A stretch of DNA of 64,000 nt from Marinobacter gudaonensis (GTDB lineage Bacteria; Pseudomonadota; Gammaproteobacteria; Pseudomonadales; Oleiphilaceae): positions 1,612,001-1,676,000 of the forward strand of contig NZ_FOYV01000001.1 of the NCBI RefSeq assembly GCF_900115175.1. Direction: 5' to 3'. Below the pieces are notes generated by a model. That model was not told the DNA's origin and searched no databases. It was given only the letters and a program-made list of their open reading frames with translations. Position 1 is the stretch's first letter, and each line of letters begins with the position of its first letter. The position numbers and the translations under genes are program-made. This document shows positions 1 to 9,265 of this stretch, piece after piece.

Positions 1-311
1 CCCTTGGCCTTCAGGGTCCAGGAACCACGCACCACGCCGTTGCCCTCGCCTTTTACCGGCTCCCAGGTGATCTTGCCGGCGTCTTTGTCTGCGTGGTACT
101 TGCAGGCGTACACAGACTGGATTGCGTGCTTGTCCACGCCCACCTTCTCCATTTCCCAGCGGTAAGCGTTGTCGCCCAGATCAGTGAGTTTATGAACTTT
201 CGGAAAATGGCTGGCAGAGCGTGGCACATCCGCCAGCAACTCGAAGACCTCATCGTAGCTTCCCGGAATTTCCAGTTCCCGGTTCAGCTCAATCGAAACG
301 GTAATTGCCAC
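1..311 (-). CDS. SRPBCC-family protein, 3' end cut by window edge
   Basis: The first 103 codons are visible and the C-terminus lies outside the window. I place the start at a GTG (309-311) because a GGAG ribosome-binding site sits just upstream of it and the protein then opens with a compact beta-strand/helix pattern (VAITVSIELNRELEIPGSY). The pattern of an N-terminal strand, a helix with DEVFELLADV, and then a strand containing YRWEMEKVG is typical of the SRPBCC/START-like fold, which binds hydrophobic ligands in a helix-grip cavity. No signal peptide is seen, so it is probably cytoplasmic. The specific ligand is unknown; the family call is by fold pattern only. Confidence 0.55.
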   Translation of the reverse strand, partial: MAITVSIELNRELEIPGSYDEVFELLADVPRSASHFPKVHKLTDLGDNAYRWEMEKVGVDKHAIQSVYACKYHADKDAGKITWEPVKGEGNGVVRGSWTLKAK

Positions 312-516
312 GGTCTACTCCTTTTTATGTTTGTTGGTGCTCTTGCTGCTACAACTGTAGCCGGAAATTAAAGACGTGTATTTTGGCCCAACACTACCGC
401 ATTGTCATACTCCTGCGCTGTTAATTTGTTAACCCTGCGTTATCCTTTGGGTTATTACCAACAGAGTTCTCCCTGGACATCTGCAAGCTCCCAACATGAG
501 GAAGGAAGCCCGAATC

Positions 517-2700
517 ATGAAAGCCGTCCGTTATGTGCTGATTGCCATCGTTGCGCTGATCGTTCTTGCCGTGGCTGCGGTTGCCATTGCCATGGCCGTT
601 ATCAACCCGAACGACTACAAGCCACAGATTGAAAAGGCCGTAGAAGATGCGACCAATCTGGACCTTGTTCTGGAAGGCGATATTGGCTGGTCTTTCATCC
701 CCCTTGGCCTGGAACTTAATGCAGTTGAGGCCAATCTGGATGGCGAACGTTTCGTCGCCCTCGAACAGCTGGTCGCCCAGGTGGACTTCTGGTCACTCAT
801 TGCCATGTCGCCCAGGGTGAACACCTTCGTGCTCAACGGCCTCGACGCGCGACTGGTCGTTAATGAGCAGGGCGAGGGTAACTGGACCCGCATCATGCCG
901 GAGAAGACTGAGGAAGCCACCTCCGAACAGACCGCAGGCACTCAGGATGAACAGGCACAGGACGATCAGCAGGCCGGCGGTGAGCCCCTTAATTTCAACG
1001 TCGAGAATGTCCAGATCGGCAATGCCCAGGTGCGTTACACGGACCAGAGCACAGGGCAGTCCGTCACTCTCGAAAACTTCACCGTTAACGCCAGCAGCAT
1101 TACCCTGGGTTCCGAATTTCCATTGGAAATCGGCTTTCGGGTAGCAACCACAAAGCCGACCTTTGAGGTGGACGGCAGCATCAGTGCCCGCCTGGCCGCC
1201 AACGAGGCGCTGAACCAGTTTGCGGTCTCCGGACTGAAGGCGGTATTCGACATGACCGGCGAGCCGTTTGGCGGTAAAAGCGTTACCGCCGAGCTCGGCG
1301 GCTCGGCCAGCGCGAACCTGGAAAACGAGACCGCCAGCCTGAACGGTTTCTCCGCCTCCCTGGCCAACCTTACCCTGAACACCGATCTGGATGTTAAAGG
1401 GTTTGGAGACTCCCCCGCCCTGAACGGCAGGGTTGCAATCGCCGAGTTCTCCCTGAAGAAGCTGCTGGACAATCTCGGCCAGCCGGCGGTGGAGACCCGT
1501 GATCCGGACGTACTCACGGCCATCGCCTTTTCAACAGGCATTGGCGGCCCCGCCGGCAAGGTGGAGCTGAGCGACCTGAACATCCGACTGGACGACACCA
1601 CCTTCAAGGGTTCCGGCAGCTACAGCCTCGCCAACAGCGGCATCGTGTTCAACCTGCAGGGCGACAAACTCAACGCCGACCGTTACCTGCCCCCGGAGGC
1701 TGAAGCAGAAGCCGCCAGCGGTGGCAACGAAACCGCATCCTCCGGTACCACGCAGGCTACCGGCAGCAATCCCGAGAGCGACCTGCTGCCCCTCGAGACC
1801 CTGCGCAGCCTGTTGCTGGATGTCGATTTCGGTCTTGGCCAGTTGATCGTCAGCAACCTGACCATCAACGAGATCAAGGCCAGCACAACCGCCAAAGATG
1901 GACTGCTCAAGGTGGATGAATTCAGCGGCAAGCTGTACGAAGGCAGCTTCGGCGCAAATGTTACCCTGGACGCCCGCAGCGACAACCCGAAGTGGGCAGT
2001 GAAATCGGACGTGAACAACGTGCAGACCCTGCCCCTGCTCACCGATCTGGCTGAGCTTGAGATGCTCAGCGGTGGCGCCAACCTGAAAGTGAATGCCACC
2101 ACCACGGGCAACCGGATCTCGGCCCTGCGCAGCAACGCCGACGGTCAGATCACGTTCAACCTGGCCAAGGGTGAGTTCCGTCAGATGAACCTGACCCGTA
2201 TGGCCTGCCAGGGTATTGCGCTGGCCAATCAGGACCAGTTGACCACGTCCGACTGGGGTACCACCACGCCGTTCAACGACATGAGTGGCACCCTGGAGAT
2301 CAATGGCAACACCCTCAACAACACCAACCTGGTTGCCGCCCTCGCCGGCATGCGACTGGAGGGTAACGGCACTGTGGATATGGCCCAGTCCATGCTCGAT
2401 TACGAGCTGGGGCTGCGCGTGGTTGGTGAAATCCACCGGGACAACGCCTGCCGGGTAACCGAGTATGTGAAGAACGCGGTGATCCCCGTGGAATGCCGCG
2501 GCAACTTCTCCGAAAACCCGGGTGGACTCTGCTCGTTTGATGGCTCCCGCTTCCGGGATACCCTGAAAACCATTGCCGAAAACGCCGCCAGAGCCAAGGT
2601 TACGGAAGAAGTAGACAAGGCCAAGGCCAAGGCAGAAGAGAAGGTGCAGGAAAAGATTCAGGAGAAGGTGGGCGACAAGCTCAAGGGGCTGTTCAACTGA
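517..2700 (+). CDS. AsmA family protein (inner-membrane anchored, periplasmic)
   Basis: About 727 residues. An in-frame ATG exists at 496, but I use 517 because AGGAAGGA lies about ten bases before it. Residues 3-27 form one hydrophobic membrane anchor; the rest is a long beta-rich periplasmic region with the AsmA hallmarks (NPNDYKPQIEKAVEDATNLDLVLEGDIGWSFIP near the start). An acidic Glu/Gln-rich stretch lies around residues 135-155, and the tail is a charged Ala/Lys/Glu helix. AsmA proteins belong to a group that includes bridge-like lipid-transfer proteins and are implicated in outer-membrane assembly and phospholipid homeostasis. The gene ends in a TGATG overlap with mutY, so the two are translationally coupled. 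Confidence 0.85.
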   Translation: MKAVRYVLIAIVALIVLAVAAVAIAMAVINPNDYKPQIEKAVEDATNLDLVLEGDIGWSFIPLGLELNAVEANLDGERFVALEQLVAQVDFWSLIAMSPRVNTFVLNGLDARLVVNEQGEGNWTRIMPEKTEEATSEQTAGTQDEQAQDDQQAGGEPLNFNVENVQIGNAQVRYTDQSTGQSVTLENFTVNASSITLGSEFPLEIGFRVATTKPTFEVDGSISARLAANEALNQFAVSGLKAVFDMTGEPFGGKSVTAELGGSASANLENETASLNGFSASLANLTLNTDLDVKGFGDSPALNGRVAIAEFSLKKLLDNLGQPAVETRDPDVLTAIAFSTGIGGPAGKVELSDLNIRLDDTTFKGSGSYSLANSGIVFNLQGDKLNADRYLPPEAEAEAASGGNETASSGTTQATGSNPESDLLPLETLRSLLLDVDFGLGQLIVSNLTINEIKASTTAKDGLLKVDEFSGKLYEGSFGANVTLDARSDNPKWAVKSDVNNVQTLPLLTDLAELEMLSGGANLKVNATTTGNRISALRSNADGQITFNLAKGEFRQMNLTRMACQGIALANQDQLTTSDWGTTTPFNDMSGTLEINGNTLNNTNLVAALAGMRLEGNGTVDMAQSMLDYELGLRVVGEIHRDNACRVTEYVKNAVIPVECRGNFSENPGGLCSFDGSRFRDTLKTIAENAARAKVTEEVDKAKAKAEEKVQEKIQEKVGDKLKGLFN

Positions 2701-3767
2701 TGGCGGACAGCTTTGCCGACCGGCTGCTGCACTGGTACGACCGCCACGGCAGGCACGACCTGCCCTGGCACCATAATCGGAACGCCTATCGGGTCTGGGT
2801 GTCGGAGATCATGCTCCAGCAGACCCAGGTAGCCACGGTCATTCCCTATTTCGAAGCCTTCATGGCGCGCTTTCCGAACGTGCAGGCGCTTGCCAGGGCG
2901 CCGGTGGACGACGTGCTCAGCCACTGGTCCGGCCTTGGCTATTACGCCCGGGCCCGCAACTTGCAAAAAGCCGCGCAATCGGTGGTTGAAGAGTTTGGCG
3001 GCGAGTTTCCACAAAGCCAGGAACAGCTGGAGTCCCTGACCGGCATCGGCCGCTCCACCGCCGCAGCAATTCTGGCCCAGGCCTACGGCATTCGCGCGGC
3101 TATACTGGACGGTAACGTGAAACGGGTGCTGGCACGCTACCACGCCATCCCCGGATGGCCAGGCCAGACCCGGGTGCTGAACCAGCTCTGGGAGCGGGCG
3201 GAGGAACACACCCCCGTACAGAGGGTGCGTGACTACACCCAGGCCATCATGGATCTGGGGGCCATGGTCTGCACCCGCAGCCGACCGGCCTGCGAGAGCT
3301 GCCCTCTTCAGCAAGACTGCACCGCTTACGCGGCCGGTGAAACCGCGCTCTATCCGGGCTCCAAACCGAAAAAGGCGAAGCCCGAAAAAAGCACCTGGAT
3401 GATTATCCTCGAGGATCACGACGGCAGAATCCTGCTTGAGCGGCGCCCGCCCAGCGGCATCTGGGGCGGGCTGTGGAGCCTTCCGGAGCTGGACCCGGCC
3501 TTCGGGGCGGATGAACTGCAGGAAGCCTGCGAACGGCATCTGGGGCTGGATTGCAGCGAGCCGGAGCTGATCAGCGGTTTCCGGCACACCTTCTCTCACT
3601 ACCATCTGCACATCCAACCGGCCCGGCTGACGGTTGCTGGAGGCAAGAACGCGGTGGCCGACCGGGATAACCGGAAATGGCTGCACCGGCACGAAGCCCT
3701 CGGCCTCGGTCTGCCGGCGCCCATCCGCACGCTACTGACCGAGCCCGAGCAGGCGGCCCTGCTCTGA
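2700..3767 (+). CDS. mutY: A/G-specific adenine DNA glycosylase MutY
   Basis: 355 residues, the normal MutY length. It removes adenine mispaired with 8-oxoguanine. Catalytic Glu36 lies in [10 protein letters not shown], the helix-hairpin-helix is [12 protein letters not shown] (about 113-124), and the conserved Asp is Asp137 in LDGNVKR. Four cysteines (191, 198, 201, 207; C-x6-C-x2-C-x5-C) hold the 4Fe-4S cluster. The C-terminal third is the NUDIX-like domain that recognises 8-oxoG. The ATG overlaps the asmA stop by one base. The asmA-mutY-yggX order is as in pseudomonads, linking base-excision repair with iron-cluster protection. Confidence 0.97.
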   Translation: MADSFADRLLHWYDRHGRHDLPWHHNRNAYRVWVSEIMLQQTQVATVIPYFEAFMARFPNVQALARAPVDDVLSHWSGLGYYARARNLQKAAQSVVEEFGGEFPQSQEQLESLTGIGRSTAAAILAQAYGIRAAILDGNVKRVLARYHAIPGWPGQTRVLNQLWERAEEHTPVQRVRDYTQAIMDLGAMVCTRSRPACESCPLQQDCTAYAAGETALYPGSKPKKAKPEKSTWMIILEDHDGRILLERRPPSGIWGGLWSLPELDPAFGADELQEACERHLGLDCSEPELISGFRHTFSHYHLHIQPARLTVAGGKNAVADRDNRKWLHRHEALGLGLPAPIRTLLTEPEQAALL

Positions 3768-3840
3768 GCCAAGGCCGCCCACCTACCAGCTCTCCGATCT
3801 GTTATCATCTGCGCCAAAACATTTGCCTACAGGAGCCACC

Positions 3841-4113
3841 ATGAGCCGTACCGTGTTCTGCCGCAAATACCAGAAAGAAATGGAAGGCCTGGACTTCCCG
3901 CCCATGCCCGGCGCCAAGGGCCAGGACATTTTCGAGAACATCTCGAAACAGGCCTGGGAGGAATGGCAGGCCCAGCAGACCATGCTGATCAACGAGAAAC
4001 ACCTGAGCCTGATGGACCCGAACACCCGCAAATACCTGCAGGCCCAGATGGAACATTTCTTCAACAACGAGCCCTTCGACAAGGCCGAAGGCTATGTTCC
4101 CCCGGAGCAGTAA
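3841..4113 (+). CDS. yggX: YggX, probable Fe(2+)-trafficking protein
   Basis: 90 residues, starting [10 protein letters not shown], the conserved YggX N-terminus with its single reactive cysteine (Cys7). The start at 3841 follows CAGGAG with good spacing; an earlier in-frame start at 3823 would add six residues and has no better site. The small cytoplasmic protein is linked in enterobacteria to protection of labile Fe-S clusters against oxidative damage. Its position 73 bp after mutY, itself a 4Fe-4S enzyme, is conserved in many gammaproteobacteria and suggests co-transcription. Confidence 0.96.
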   Translation: MSRTVFCRKYQKEMEGLDFPPMPGAKGQDIFENISKQAWEEWQAQQTMLINEKHLSLMDPNTRKYLQAQMEHFFNNEPFDKAEGYVPPEQ

Positions 4114-4234
4114 AACCGCGCTGATCAAAGCCTGAGCAACCCTGAAAAGATTGCGAAATTTTTCCGGTGCAGCCTTGACTCAATACATCGAAACCGGTTT
4201 AATAGCGCCCCGTTGCACAGCAGACGCGCAACAT

Positions 4235-4310
4235 GCCCGGATAGCTCAGTTGGTAGAGCAGGGGATTGAAAATCCCCGTGTCGGTGGTTCGATTCCGCCT
4301 CCGGGCACCA
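4235..4310 (+). tRNA. tRNA-Phe (anticodon GAA)
   Basis: 76 bases folding as a complete cloverleaf. The acceptor stem GCCCGGA pairs with TCCGGGC, the D arm holds AGCTCAGTTGGTAGAGC, the anticodon stem GGGGA/TCCCC encloses TTGAAAA with anticodon GAA, and the T arm holds GGTTCGATTCC. The CCA end is encoded. It lies 121 bp after yggX, the usual place in pseudomonad-like genomes. Confidence 0.97.
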
Positions 4311-4325
4311 TCAAGATTCCAGACG

Positions 4326-4354
4326 AAGCCCGCCTTGTGCGGGCTTTGTTTTTT
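4326..4354 (+). terminator. Rho-independent terminator after tRNA-Phe
   Basis: An 8-bp stem AAGCCCGC/GCGGGCTT with a five-base loop is followed by TGTTTTTTCT. It lies 16 bases after the tRNA CCA end and closes the yggX-tRNA transcription unit. Confidence 0.9.
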
Positions 4355-4374
4355 CTGGAGCGTTCTCATTCTCT

Positions 4375-4563
4375 TCAGGCCGACAGCCCCTGCGCCAGTC
4401 TGTTCCTCGGGTCCAGGCGCTCTTCCATCAGCCGGCGCGCACGTAACGCCTGTCTGAGTGCCGAGTAATTCGTGGGACTCGGATTATCCTCGTACCGCTG
4501 TTGGGCCATCCTTGCCTCATCACACTTGTCGAGCCACTTATCAATAATCTCTTCTGTCTTCAT
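4375..4563 (-). CDS. Small conserved-type hypothetical protein, 62 residues
   Basis: Begins MKTEEIIDKW, preceded by GGGGAG seven bases before the ATG; a longer reading from 4593 lacks such a site. The protein is entirely polar and helix-forming, with many Arg, Glu and Ala residues (ALRQALRARRLMEERL). It has no signal peptide, no membrane segment and no cysteine pair. It probably forms a helical hairpin. I do not recognise the family. The strong ribosome-binding site and codon use like its neighbours make it a likely real gene. Confidence 0.6.
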   Translation of the reverse strand: MKTEEIIDKWLDKCDEARMAQQRYEDNPSPTNYSALRQALRARRLMEERLDPRNRLAQGLSA

Positions 4564-4822
4564 CGGACATCTCCCCTGCTTGAATTGACACATTCAGCAT
4601 AAGTCGCACGGAAACAGACATCTTGATGACTTAAGGCATGAAAAATGGCAGAAAATGTCTGCGCTGATGAACGGAAGAGCGCCCGCTTATCCCAGGTTTT
4701 GAGAGACAACGCGCACGGTGGCGAGATAAGGCCGGGTGATGAACTTGTACCTATTGTGGCATTCTGTGGCACCGTAGATTCTTTCTTCGCCGAGACGGCA
4801 ACTGACTTGAGGAGTGTCTGAC

Positions 4823-5785
4823 ATGCTGATGGCCATCGGGGCGATCATTGCGGGTCTGGTTCTACTGGTGTGGAGCGCGGACAAGTTCGTGGAAGGGGCG
4901 GCGACAACGGCCAATCATTTCGGCATGCCACCCTTGCTGATTGGCATGGTGGTGGTCGGTTTTGGCACCTCCGCGCCGGAGATGGCAGTGTCTGCGCTCG
5001 CGGCTTCCCAGGGCAATCCCGGGCTGGCCCTGGGTAACGCCTATGGCTCGAATATTACCAACATCGCCCTGATTCTCGGCATTACTGCCCTCATGGCCCC
5101 GGTGGCGGTGCACTCGCAGGTTATGCGCAAGGAGCTCCCCATCCTCATGCTGGTGACGGCCTTTGCCGGCTGGCAGCTCTGGGATGGGGACCTGAACCGC
5201 ATGGACGCCATTGGCCTGATGGTGGTCTTCGCCGGTCTGCTTGGCTGGAGCGTCTATCAGGGCATGCGTCAGCCCCAGGATGCCCTGGCTGAGGACATGG
5301 CCGGGGAAATCCATGCCATGCCCCTGAAAAAAGCGCTGCTGTGGCTCGGGCTCGGCCTGTTACTACTGATCGCCAGTTCCCGGATACTGGTCTGGGGTGC
5401 GGTCGATCTGGCCACGGCGTTCGGCATCAGCGATCTGGTGATCGGGCTGACGATTGTGGCCGTGGGCACGTCCCTGCCTGAGCTGGCATCATCGATCATT
5501 GCCGCCCGTAAAGGCGAGCACGATCTGGCGCTGGGCAATATTCTCGGCTCCAACCTGTTCAATACCCTGGCGGTCGTGGGTATTGCCGGAATGATCGCGC
5601 CCATGACGGTGGCGCCGGAAGTCCTCACCCGGGACCTGCCGGTCATGGCCGCGCTGACCCTGGCGCTGTTTGTGATGGGCTACGGCTTCCGCGGCCCGGG
5701 CCGGATCAACCGGTTTGAGGGCGGCGCCCTGCTGCTTGCCTTCGTGGCCTACACGGTGTATCTCTTGGCATTTTCAGGAGCGTAA
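4823..5785 (+). CDS. Calcium/sodium antiporter (CaCA family, YrbG-like)
   Basis: 320 residues, starting at the ATG at 4823 after GAGGAG; a GTG nine bases upstream is less well placed. The protein is two homologous halves of about five membrane helices each. Both signature alpha-repeats are visible: GTSAPEMAVS with GNAYGSNITN in the first half and GTSLPELASS with GNILGSNLFN in the second. These acidic and Gly/Asn-rich motifs form the cation site of Na+/Ca2+ exchangers. It acts in the inner membrane and probably exports Ca2+ using the sodium gradient. Three bases separate it from the LysE gene, so the two are likely co-transcribed. Confidence 0.92.
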   Translation: MLMAIGAIIAGLVLLVWSADKFVEGAATTANHFGMPPLLIGMVVVGFGTSAPEMAVSALAASQGNPGLALGNAYGSNITNIALILGITALMAPVAVHSQVMRKELPILMLVTAFAGWQLWDGDLNRMDAIGLMVVFAGLLGWSVYQGMRQPQDALAEDMAGEIHAMPLKKALLWLGLGLLLLIASSRILVWGAVDLATAFGISDLVIGLTIVAVGTSLPELASSIIAARKGEHDLALGNILGSNLFNTLAVVGIAGMIAPMTVAPEVLTRDLPVMAALTLALFVMGYGFRGPGRINRFEGGALLLAFVAYTVYLLAFSGA

Positions 5786-5788
5786 ATC

Positions 5789-6409
5789 ATGTCCCTTGCC
5801 GCCTGGCTCACGTTTCTGGTTGCTGCGGTGCTGATCAGTGTTTCCCCCGGCGCCGGGGCTATCAATACCATGAGCAACGGTATGCGTTATGGCGTACGCC
5901 GCTCTCTGCCCGCGATCATGGGCCTGCAGCTGGGCTTTGGTCTCCAGATCCTGCTGGTGGGCGCCGGGCTAGGCGCGATCATTGCCTCCTCCAACCTTGC
6001 CCTGTCGATTATCAAGTGGCTGGGCGTTGCCTATCTGGTCTGGCTTGGCATCTCCAAGTGGCGGGAACCGGTGATGGAGTCCATGGACGACGACCGTCAG
6101 CCAGAGAGTGGCCACAAGCGATTCTGGAACGCGGTATTCGTGAATCTGACCAACCCCAAGGCCACCGTGTTCCTGGTCGCCCTGTTCCCCCAGTTCCTGG
6201 TGGCTGATGCACCGCACGGGCCACAGCTGCTGACCATGGGCATTACCCTGATCCTGGTGGACTGCCTGGTAATGCTGGGGTATGCCCTGCTGGCCAGCCA
6301 GCTTTTCCGTTTCATGACCACGGCAAGACGCCAGCGACAGATGAACCGGGTTTTTGGTGGTCTGTTCGTGACTGCCGCGGTGGCCCTGGCCAGCTTCAAG
6401 CGGGCCTGA
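5789..6409 (+). CDS. LysE/RhtB family amino-acid exporter
   Basis: 206 residues with six predicted hydrophobic segments. The N-terminal signature is visible as SPGAGAINTMSNGMRYGVRRSLPAIMGLQLG, followed by LGVAYLVWLGISKW and the conserved NLTNPKATVFLVALFPQF, typical of RhtB-type homoserine/threonine/lysine exporters. AGGAG lies eight bases before the ATG. The substrate cannot be read from the sequence. It follows the antiporter gene by three bases and converges on the DUF4124 gene. Confidence 0.9.
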   Translation: MSLAAWLTFLVAAVLISVSPGAGAINTMSNGMRYGVRRSLPAIMGLQLGFGLQILLVGAGLGAIIASSNLALSIIKWLGVAYLVWLGISKWREPVMESMDDDRQPESGHKRFWNAVFVNLTNPKATVFLVALFPQFLVADAPHGPQLLTMGITLILVDCLVMLGYALLASQLFRFMTTARRQRQMNRVFGGLFVTAAVALASFKRA

Positions 6410-6430
6410 TCCAGGTTCCTGCCAACACCC

Positions 6431-6871
6431 TCAGCGCAGGATGCATTCCCGGCTGAGTTTCTGGCTCAGGGTGCGGCGCTGCTGTCTGAGAGTATTGCCC
6501 CGGTCGTTGCTGTAGCCGGCCCGGAGCTTTGACTGAATCCTCTCCAGCTTGCGCCGGTAGCCGGCGCAGGTCTTCTCGAGTTTCGCCTGGGCCCGTTCCC
6601 GGGCGCCCGTGTCCGGGGCCTCCGGCCGACCCGAGGCCAGCAGATCGTCCACTTCCCTGCGAATATTGGAGATGCGCTCGCCCTGCTCCAGGTTCTCCGA
6701 CATGGGTACGGTCGTGGGCGGCTTTACGCGGATCTGTCGGTGGGGAATCTCACCGGGCGGGTAATCGGAAAAATGCGCGACACCCCGGCTGTCTATCCAG
6801 GTGTAAACGTCGGCTGAGGCCAGCTGCGCGAGAAAAAAAGACAAAACAATACCCGCCATCATCCTTGGCAT
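6431..6871 (-). CDS. DUF4124 domain protein, exported
   Basis: 146 residues with a signal peptide (residues 1-20, cleavage after ASA). It is followed directly by the short DUF4124 motif DVYTWIDSRGVAHFSDYPP, which is common in gammaproteobacterial periplasmic proteins of unknown function. The C-terminal half is a charged helix rich in Arg, Glu and Gln that may be coiled-coil. GGGAG lies ten bases upstream of the ATG. It is a single gene facing the LysE gene with only 21 bp between stops. Confidence 0.85.
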   Translation of the reverse strand: MPRMMAGIVLSFFLAQLASADVYTWIDSRGVAHFSDYPPGEIPHRQIRVKPPTTVPMSENLEQGERISNIRREVDDLLASGRPEAPDTGARERAQAKLEKTCAGYRRKLERIQSKLRAGYSNDRGNTLRQQRRTLSQKLSRECILR

Positions 6872-6921
6872 ACGGTTCCACTCCCTGTGGTTGCGTTATC
6901 GGGTTGGGCAGTATAACGAAA

Positions 6922-6954
6922 AAAGGGTCAGATGACGGACTCATCTGACCCTTT
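6922..6954 (-). terminator. Intrinsic terminator of the glycolate operon, with repeated arm
   Basis: A perfect 14-bp stem (6922-6935 with 6941-6954, loop of five) is followed on the minus strand by TTTTTTCG, so it terminates transcription after glcF. The inner arm GGGTCAGATGA is the same as in the hairpin at 20329-20357, so it may belong to a dispersed palindrome family. Confidence 0.88.
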
Positions 6955-6986
6955 ATCAAACCACTATCAAACCGCGGGTTCGAGCC

Positions 6987-8195
6987 TTACCGATCCAGCA
7001 GCTCGATCCAGTGCTGCACCGGCACTGGAGATTTGGTCTCCAGGTGCATCTGGCAGCCGATATTGGCGGTCACGATGCGGTCCGGGTTGTCGATGGTCAG
7101 AGCCTTGAGCTTGTTGCTCAGCAGTTTCTGGCTCATCTCCGGCTGGGTGACCGAGTAGGTACCGGCTGAGCCGCAGCAGAGGTGCTTGTCCTTTGTGGCC
7201 GCGAGGTTCACGCCCGCGCGGGTCAGCACCTGCTCCACCACGCCATTCTGCTTCATGGCGTGTTGCAGAGTGCAGGGACAGTGGAACGCGACCTTGCCCG
7301 GATCCTGGCGCACCTTGAGCGACTCCAGGTCCTGCTGGAGCAGGAAGGCGCCCAGATCGATGCACAGCTCGCTGACCTTCTGCGCTTTGGCGGCGTATAC
7401 TGGATCGTCCTTGAGCAGGTGCCCGTAATCCTGAACCATGGCGCCACACCCGGAGGCTGTCATGATGATGGCCTCGGCGCCGGATTCGATCGCCGGCCAC
7501 CAGGCATCAATGTTCTGGCGCATCCGCTCCAGGCCTTTTTCATGCTCAGACAGATGGTAGTTCACCGCGCCACAGCAACCCGCCTCAGGCGCCTCAACCA
7601 TGGTAATGCCAAGCCGATCCAGAACACGGGCAGCGGCGGCATTGGTATTGGGCGTGGCCGAGGGCTGCACACAGCCGGCCAGGGCCAGAACCACCCGGCT
7701 GTGGCTGGCGGCAGGCCAGGGACTGGCCTGTTTTCTGGGCGGCACCTTGGTGCGCAGTTTCTCCGGCAGCACCGGGCGGAAAATCTGGCCGAGGCGCAGC
7801 AGAAAGCCAAACAACTGACGGTTGGGCACAACCCGGGCCAGCCCCCAGCGCAGCCACTTGTCCTTCGGCTTGCGCGGCAGTTCTTTCTCGATCAGGCCAC
7901 GGCTGATATCCACCAGCCGGCCGTACTGCACGCCGGACGGGCAGGTGGTCTCACAGCTGCGGCAGGTAAGACACCGATCGAGATGTTCCCGGGTTTTCTC
8001 GGTCACTTCGGCGCCTTCCAGGAACATCTTCATCAGGTAAATCCGGCCCCTGGGGCCGTCCCGCTCGTCGTTCAGTTCCTGATAGGTGGGGCAGGTGGCG
8101 GTACAGAAACCACAATGCACACAGGCGCGCAGTATCGACTCGGCCTCCTGCCCTTCCTTGGTATTGGCAAATTGTTGAACCAGATTCGTTTGCAT
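6987..8195 (-). CDS. glcF: Glycolate oxidase iron-sulfur subunit GlcF
   Basis: 402 residues. Two 4Fe-4S motifs lie near the N-terminus, CVHCGFCTATCP (about 25-36) and CLTCRSCETTCP (about 75-86). Two cysteine-rich CCG domains follow, with GCCGAVNYH and CCGSAGTY. GlcF passes electrons from the flavin subunits GlcD/GlcE to the respiratory chain at the inner face of the membrane. The gene starts three bases after the end of glcE and is the last in the operon, with a strong terminator after it. Confidence 0.95.
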   Translation of the reverse strand: MQTNLVQQFANTKEGQEAESILRACVHCGFCTATCPTYQELNDERDGPRGRIYLMKMFLEGAEVTEKTREHLDRCLTCRSCETTCPSGVQYGRLVDISRGLIEKELPRKPKDKWLRWGLARVVPNRQLFGFLLRLGQIFRPVLPEKLRTKVPPRKQASPWPAASHSRVVLALAGCVQPSATPNTNAAAARVLDRLGITMVEAPEAGCCGAVNYHLSEHEKGLERMRQNIDAWWPAIESGAEAIIMTASGCGAMVQDYGHLLKDDPVYAAKAQKVSELCIDLGAFLLQQDLESLKVRQDPGKVAFHCPCTLQHAMKQNGVVEQVLTRAGVNLAATKDKHLCCGSAGTYSVTQPEMSQKLLSNKLKALTIDNPDRIVTANIGCQMHLETKSPVPVQHWIELLDR

Positions 8196-8197
8196 AA

Positions 8198-9265
8198 TTA
8201 CAACCAGCTGTATAGACGTCCGGGATTGAAAATATTGTCCGGATCAAACGCGTTCTTGATACGACGCTGAATCCCTTTCAGGGCCTCCGGCTGGTGGTGC
8301 ATCACCTCGCCCGAGCGGTCTCCGCCACGGAACAGGCTCACCTGGCCGCCCGCTGCCCGCGCCGCGGGTTCCAGGTCCTTCAGCTCGCCGGCACCCCGGA
8401 ACCAGCGTTGTGAGCCGGCCCAGTCGATAAACCAGTGGCCCTCCAGGTTTGGCGTCCGGGCGGTTGAGCCCACGGAGAAACGCCAGAGGGGCACGTCGTT
8501 ACCGGCGAAAAAGTCGTGCTGCAGGTCCTGAACCTGACGCCAGAACTGGTCGCCATTCTCCAGCACTTCGCCGGACCATTTTTCGGCAGTGGCCTCCACC
8601 GCTGACTTGGCACCGGAAAGCCGCAGATACACCTTGCCATCCACCCAACAGGCTGCAGTGATCGGCTTGGGCTCGGCGGCCCGGCTGTTCATGTAGTGAA
8701 CCACCTCGTCCATGGCCATCTCCTGAACCAGGGTCACGGAAGCCGCAGGCTTGGGCATCACTTTCATACTGATTTCGGTGATGACGCCAAGGGTGCCGAG
8801 GGCACCGGCCTGAAGCCGGGAAACGTCGTAACCGGCCACGTTCTTCATCACCTGACCACCGAACCGCAGGTGTTCGCCCTTGCCGTTCAGCAGGCGAATG
8901 CCCAATACCTGGTCGCGCACCGAGCCTGCCCAGGGTCGTCCCGGGCCGGAAAGGTTACAGGCCAGGGTGCCACCGATGGTGGAGCCCGCACCGAAATGCG
9001 GCGGTTCAAAATGCAGGCACTGGCCTTCTTCCGCCAGGGTTGCCTCAATGTCGCTCAGTGGTGTTCCGGCGCGCACCGTCAGCACCAACTCCACCGGGTG
9101 GTAATCAACGATACCGGTATGCTCGCCCACGCTGAGGGTTCCGGCGTCTGGATCGGCTTCCCGGCCCATGAAGGCCTTGGTACCACCGCCAACGATGTTC
9201 AGTTTGTGCCCGCTGTCCCGGGCCTGGAGCACCTGCTCCTTGAGTTGTTGGGAAATATCAGCCAT
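8198..9265 (-). CDS. glcE: Glycolate oxidase FAD-binding subunit GlcE
   Basis: 355 residues from the ATG at 9265, which follows GGAAG and overlaps the end of glcD by eight bases; a longer reading from 9307 lies inside glcD. The FAD_binding_4 fold is visible: NIVGGGTK near residue 25, the GSTIGGTLACNLSGPGRPWAGSVRD stretch around 95-120, and NVAGYDVSRLQAGALGTLGVITE around 145. It partners GlcD in the membrane-associated glycolate dehydrogenase that converts glycolate to glyoxylate. Confidence 0.93.
   Translation of the reverse strand: MADISQQLKEQVLQARDSGHKLNIVGGGTKAFMGREADPDAGTLSVGEHTGIVDYHPVELVLTVRAGTPLSDIEATLAEEGQCLHFEPPHFGAGSTIGGTLACNLSGPGRPWAGSVRDQVLGIRLLNGKGEHLRFGGQVMKNVAGYDVSRLQAGALGTLGVITEISMKVMPKPAASVTLVQEMAMDEVVHYMNSRAAEPKPITAACWVDGKVYLRLSGAKSAVEATAEKWSGEVLENGDQFWRQVQDLQHDFFAGNDVPLWRFSVGSTARTPNLEGHWFIDWAGSQRWFRGAGELKDLEPAARAAGGQVSLFRGGDRSGEVMHHQPEALKGIQRRIKNAFDPDNIFNPGRLYSWL

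Noticed and set aside
4151..4468. 105-codon open frame running through tRNA-Phe
   Set aside because: It crosses a complete tRNA and its terminator, so it is not a protein gene.
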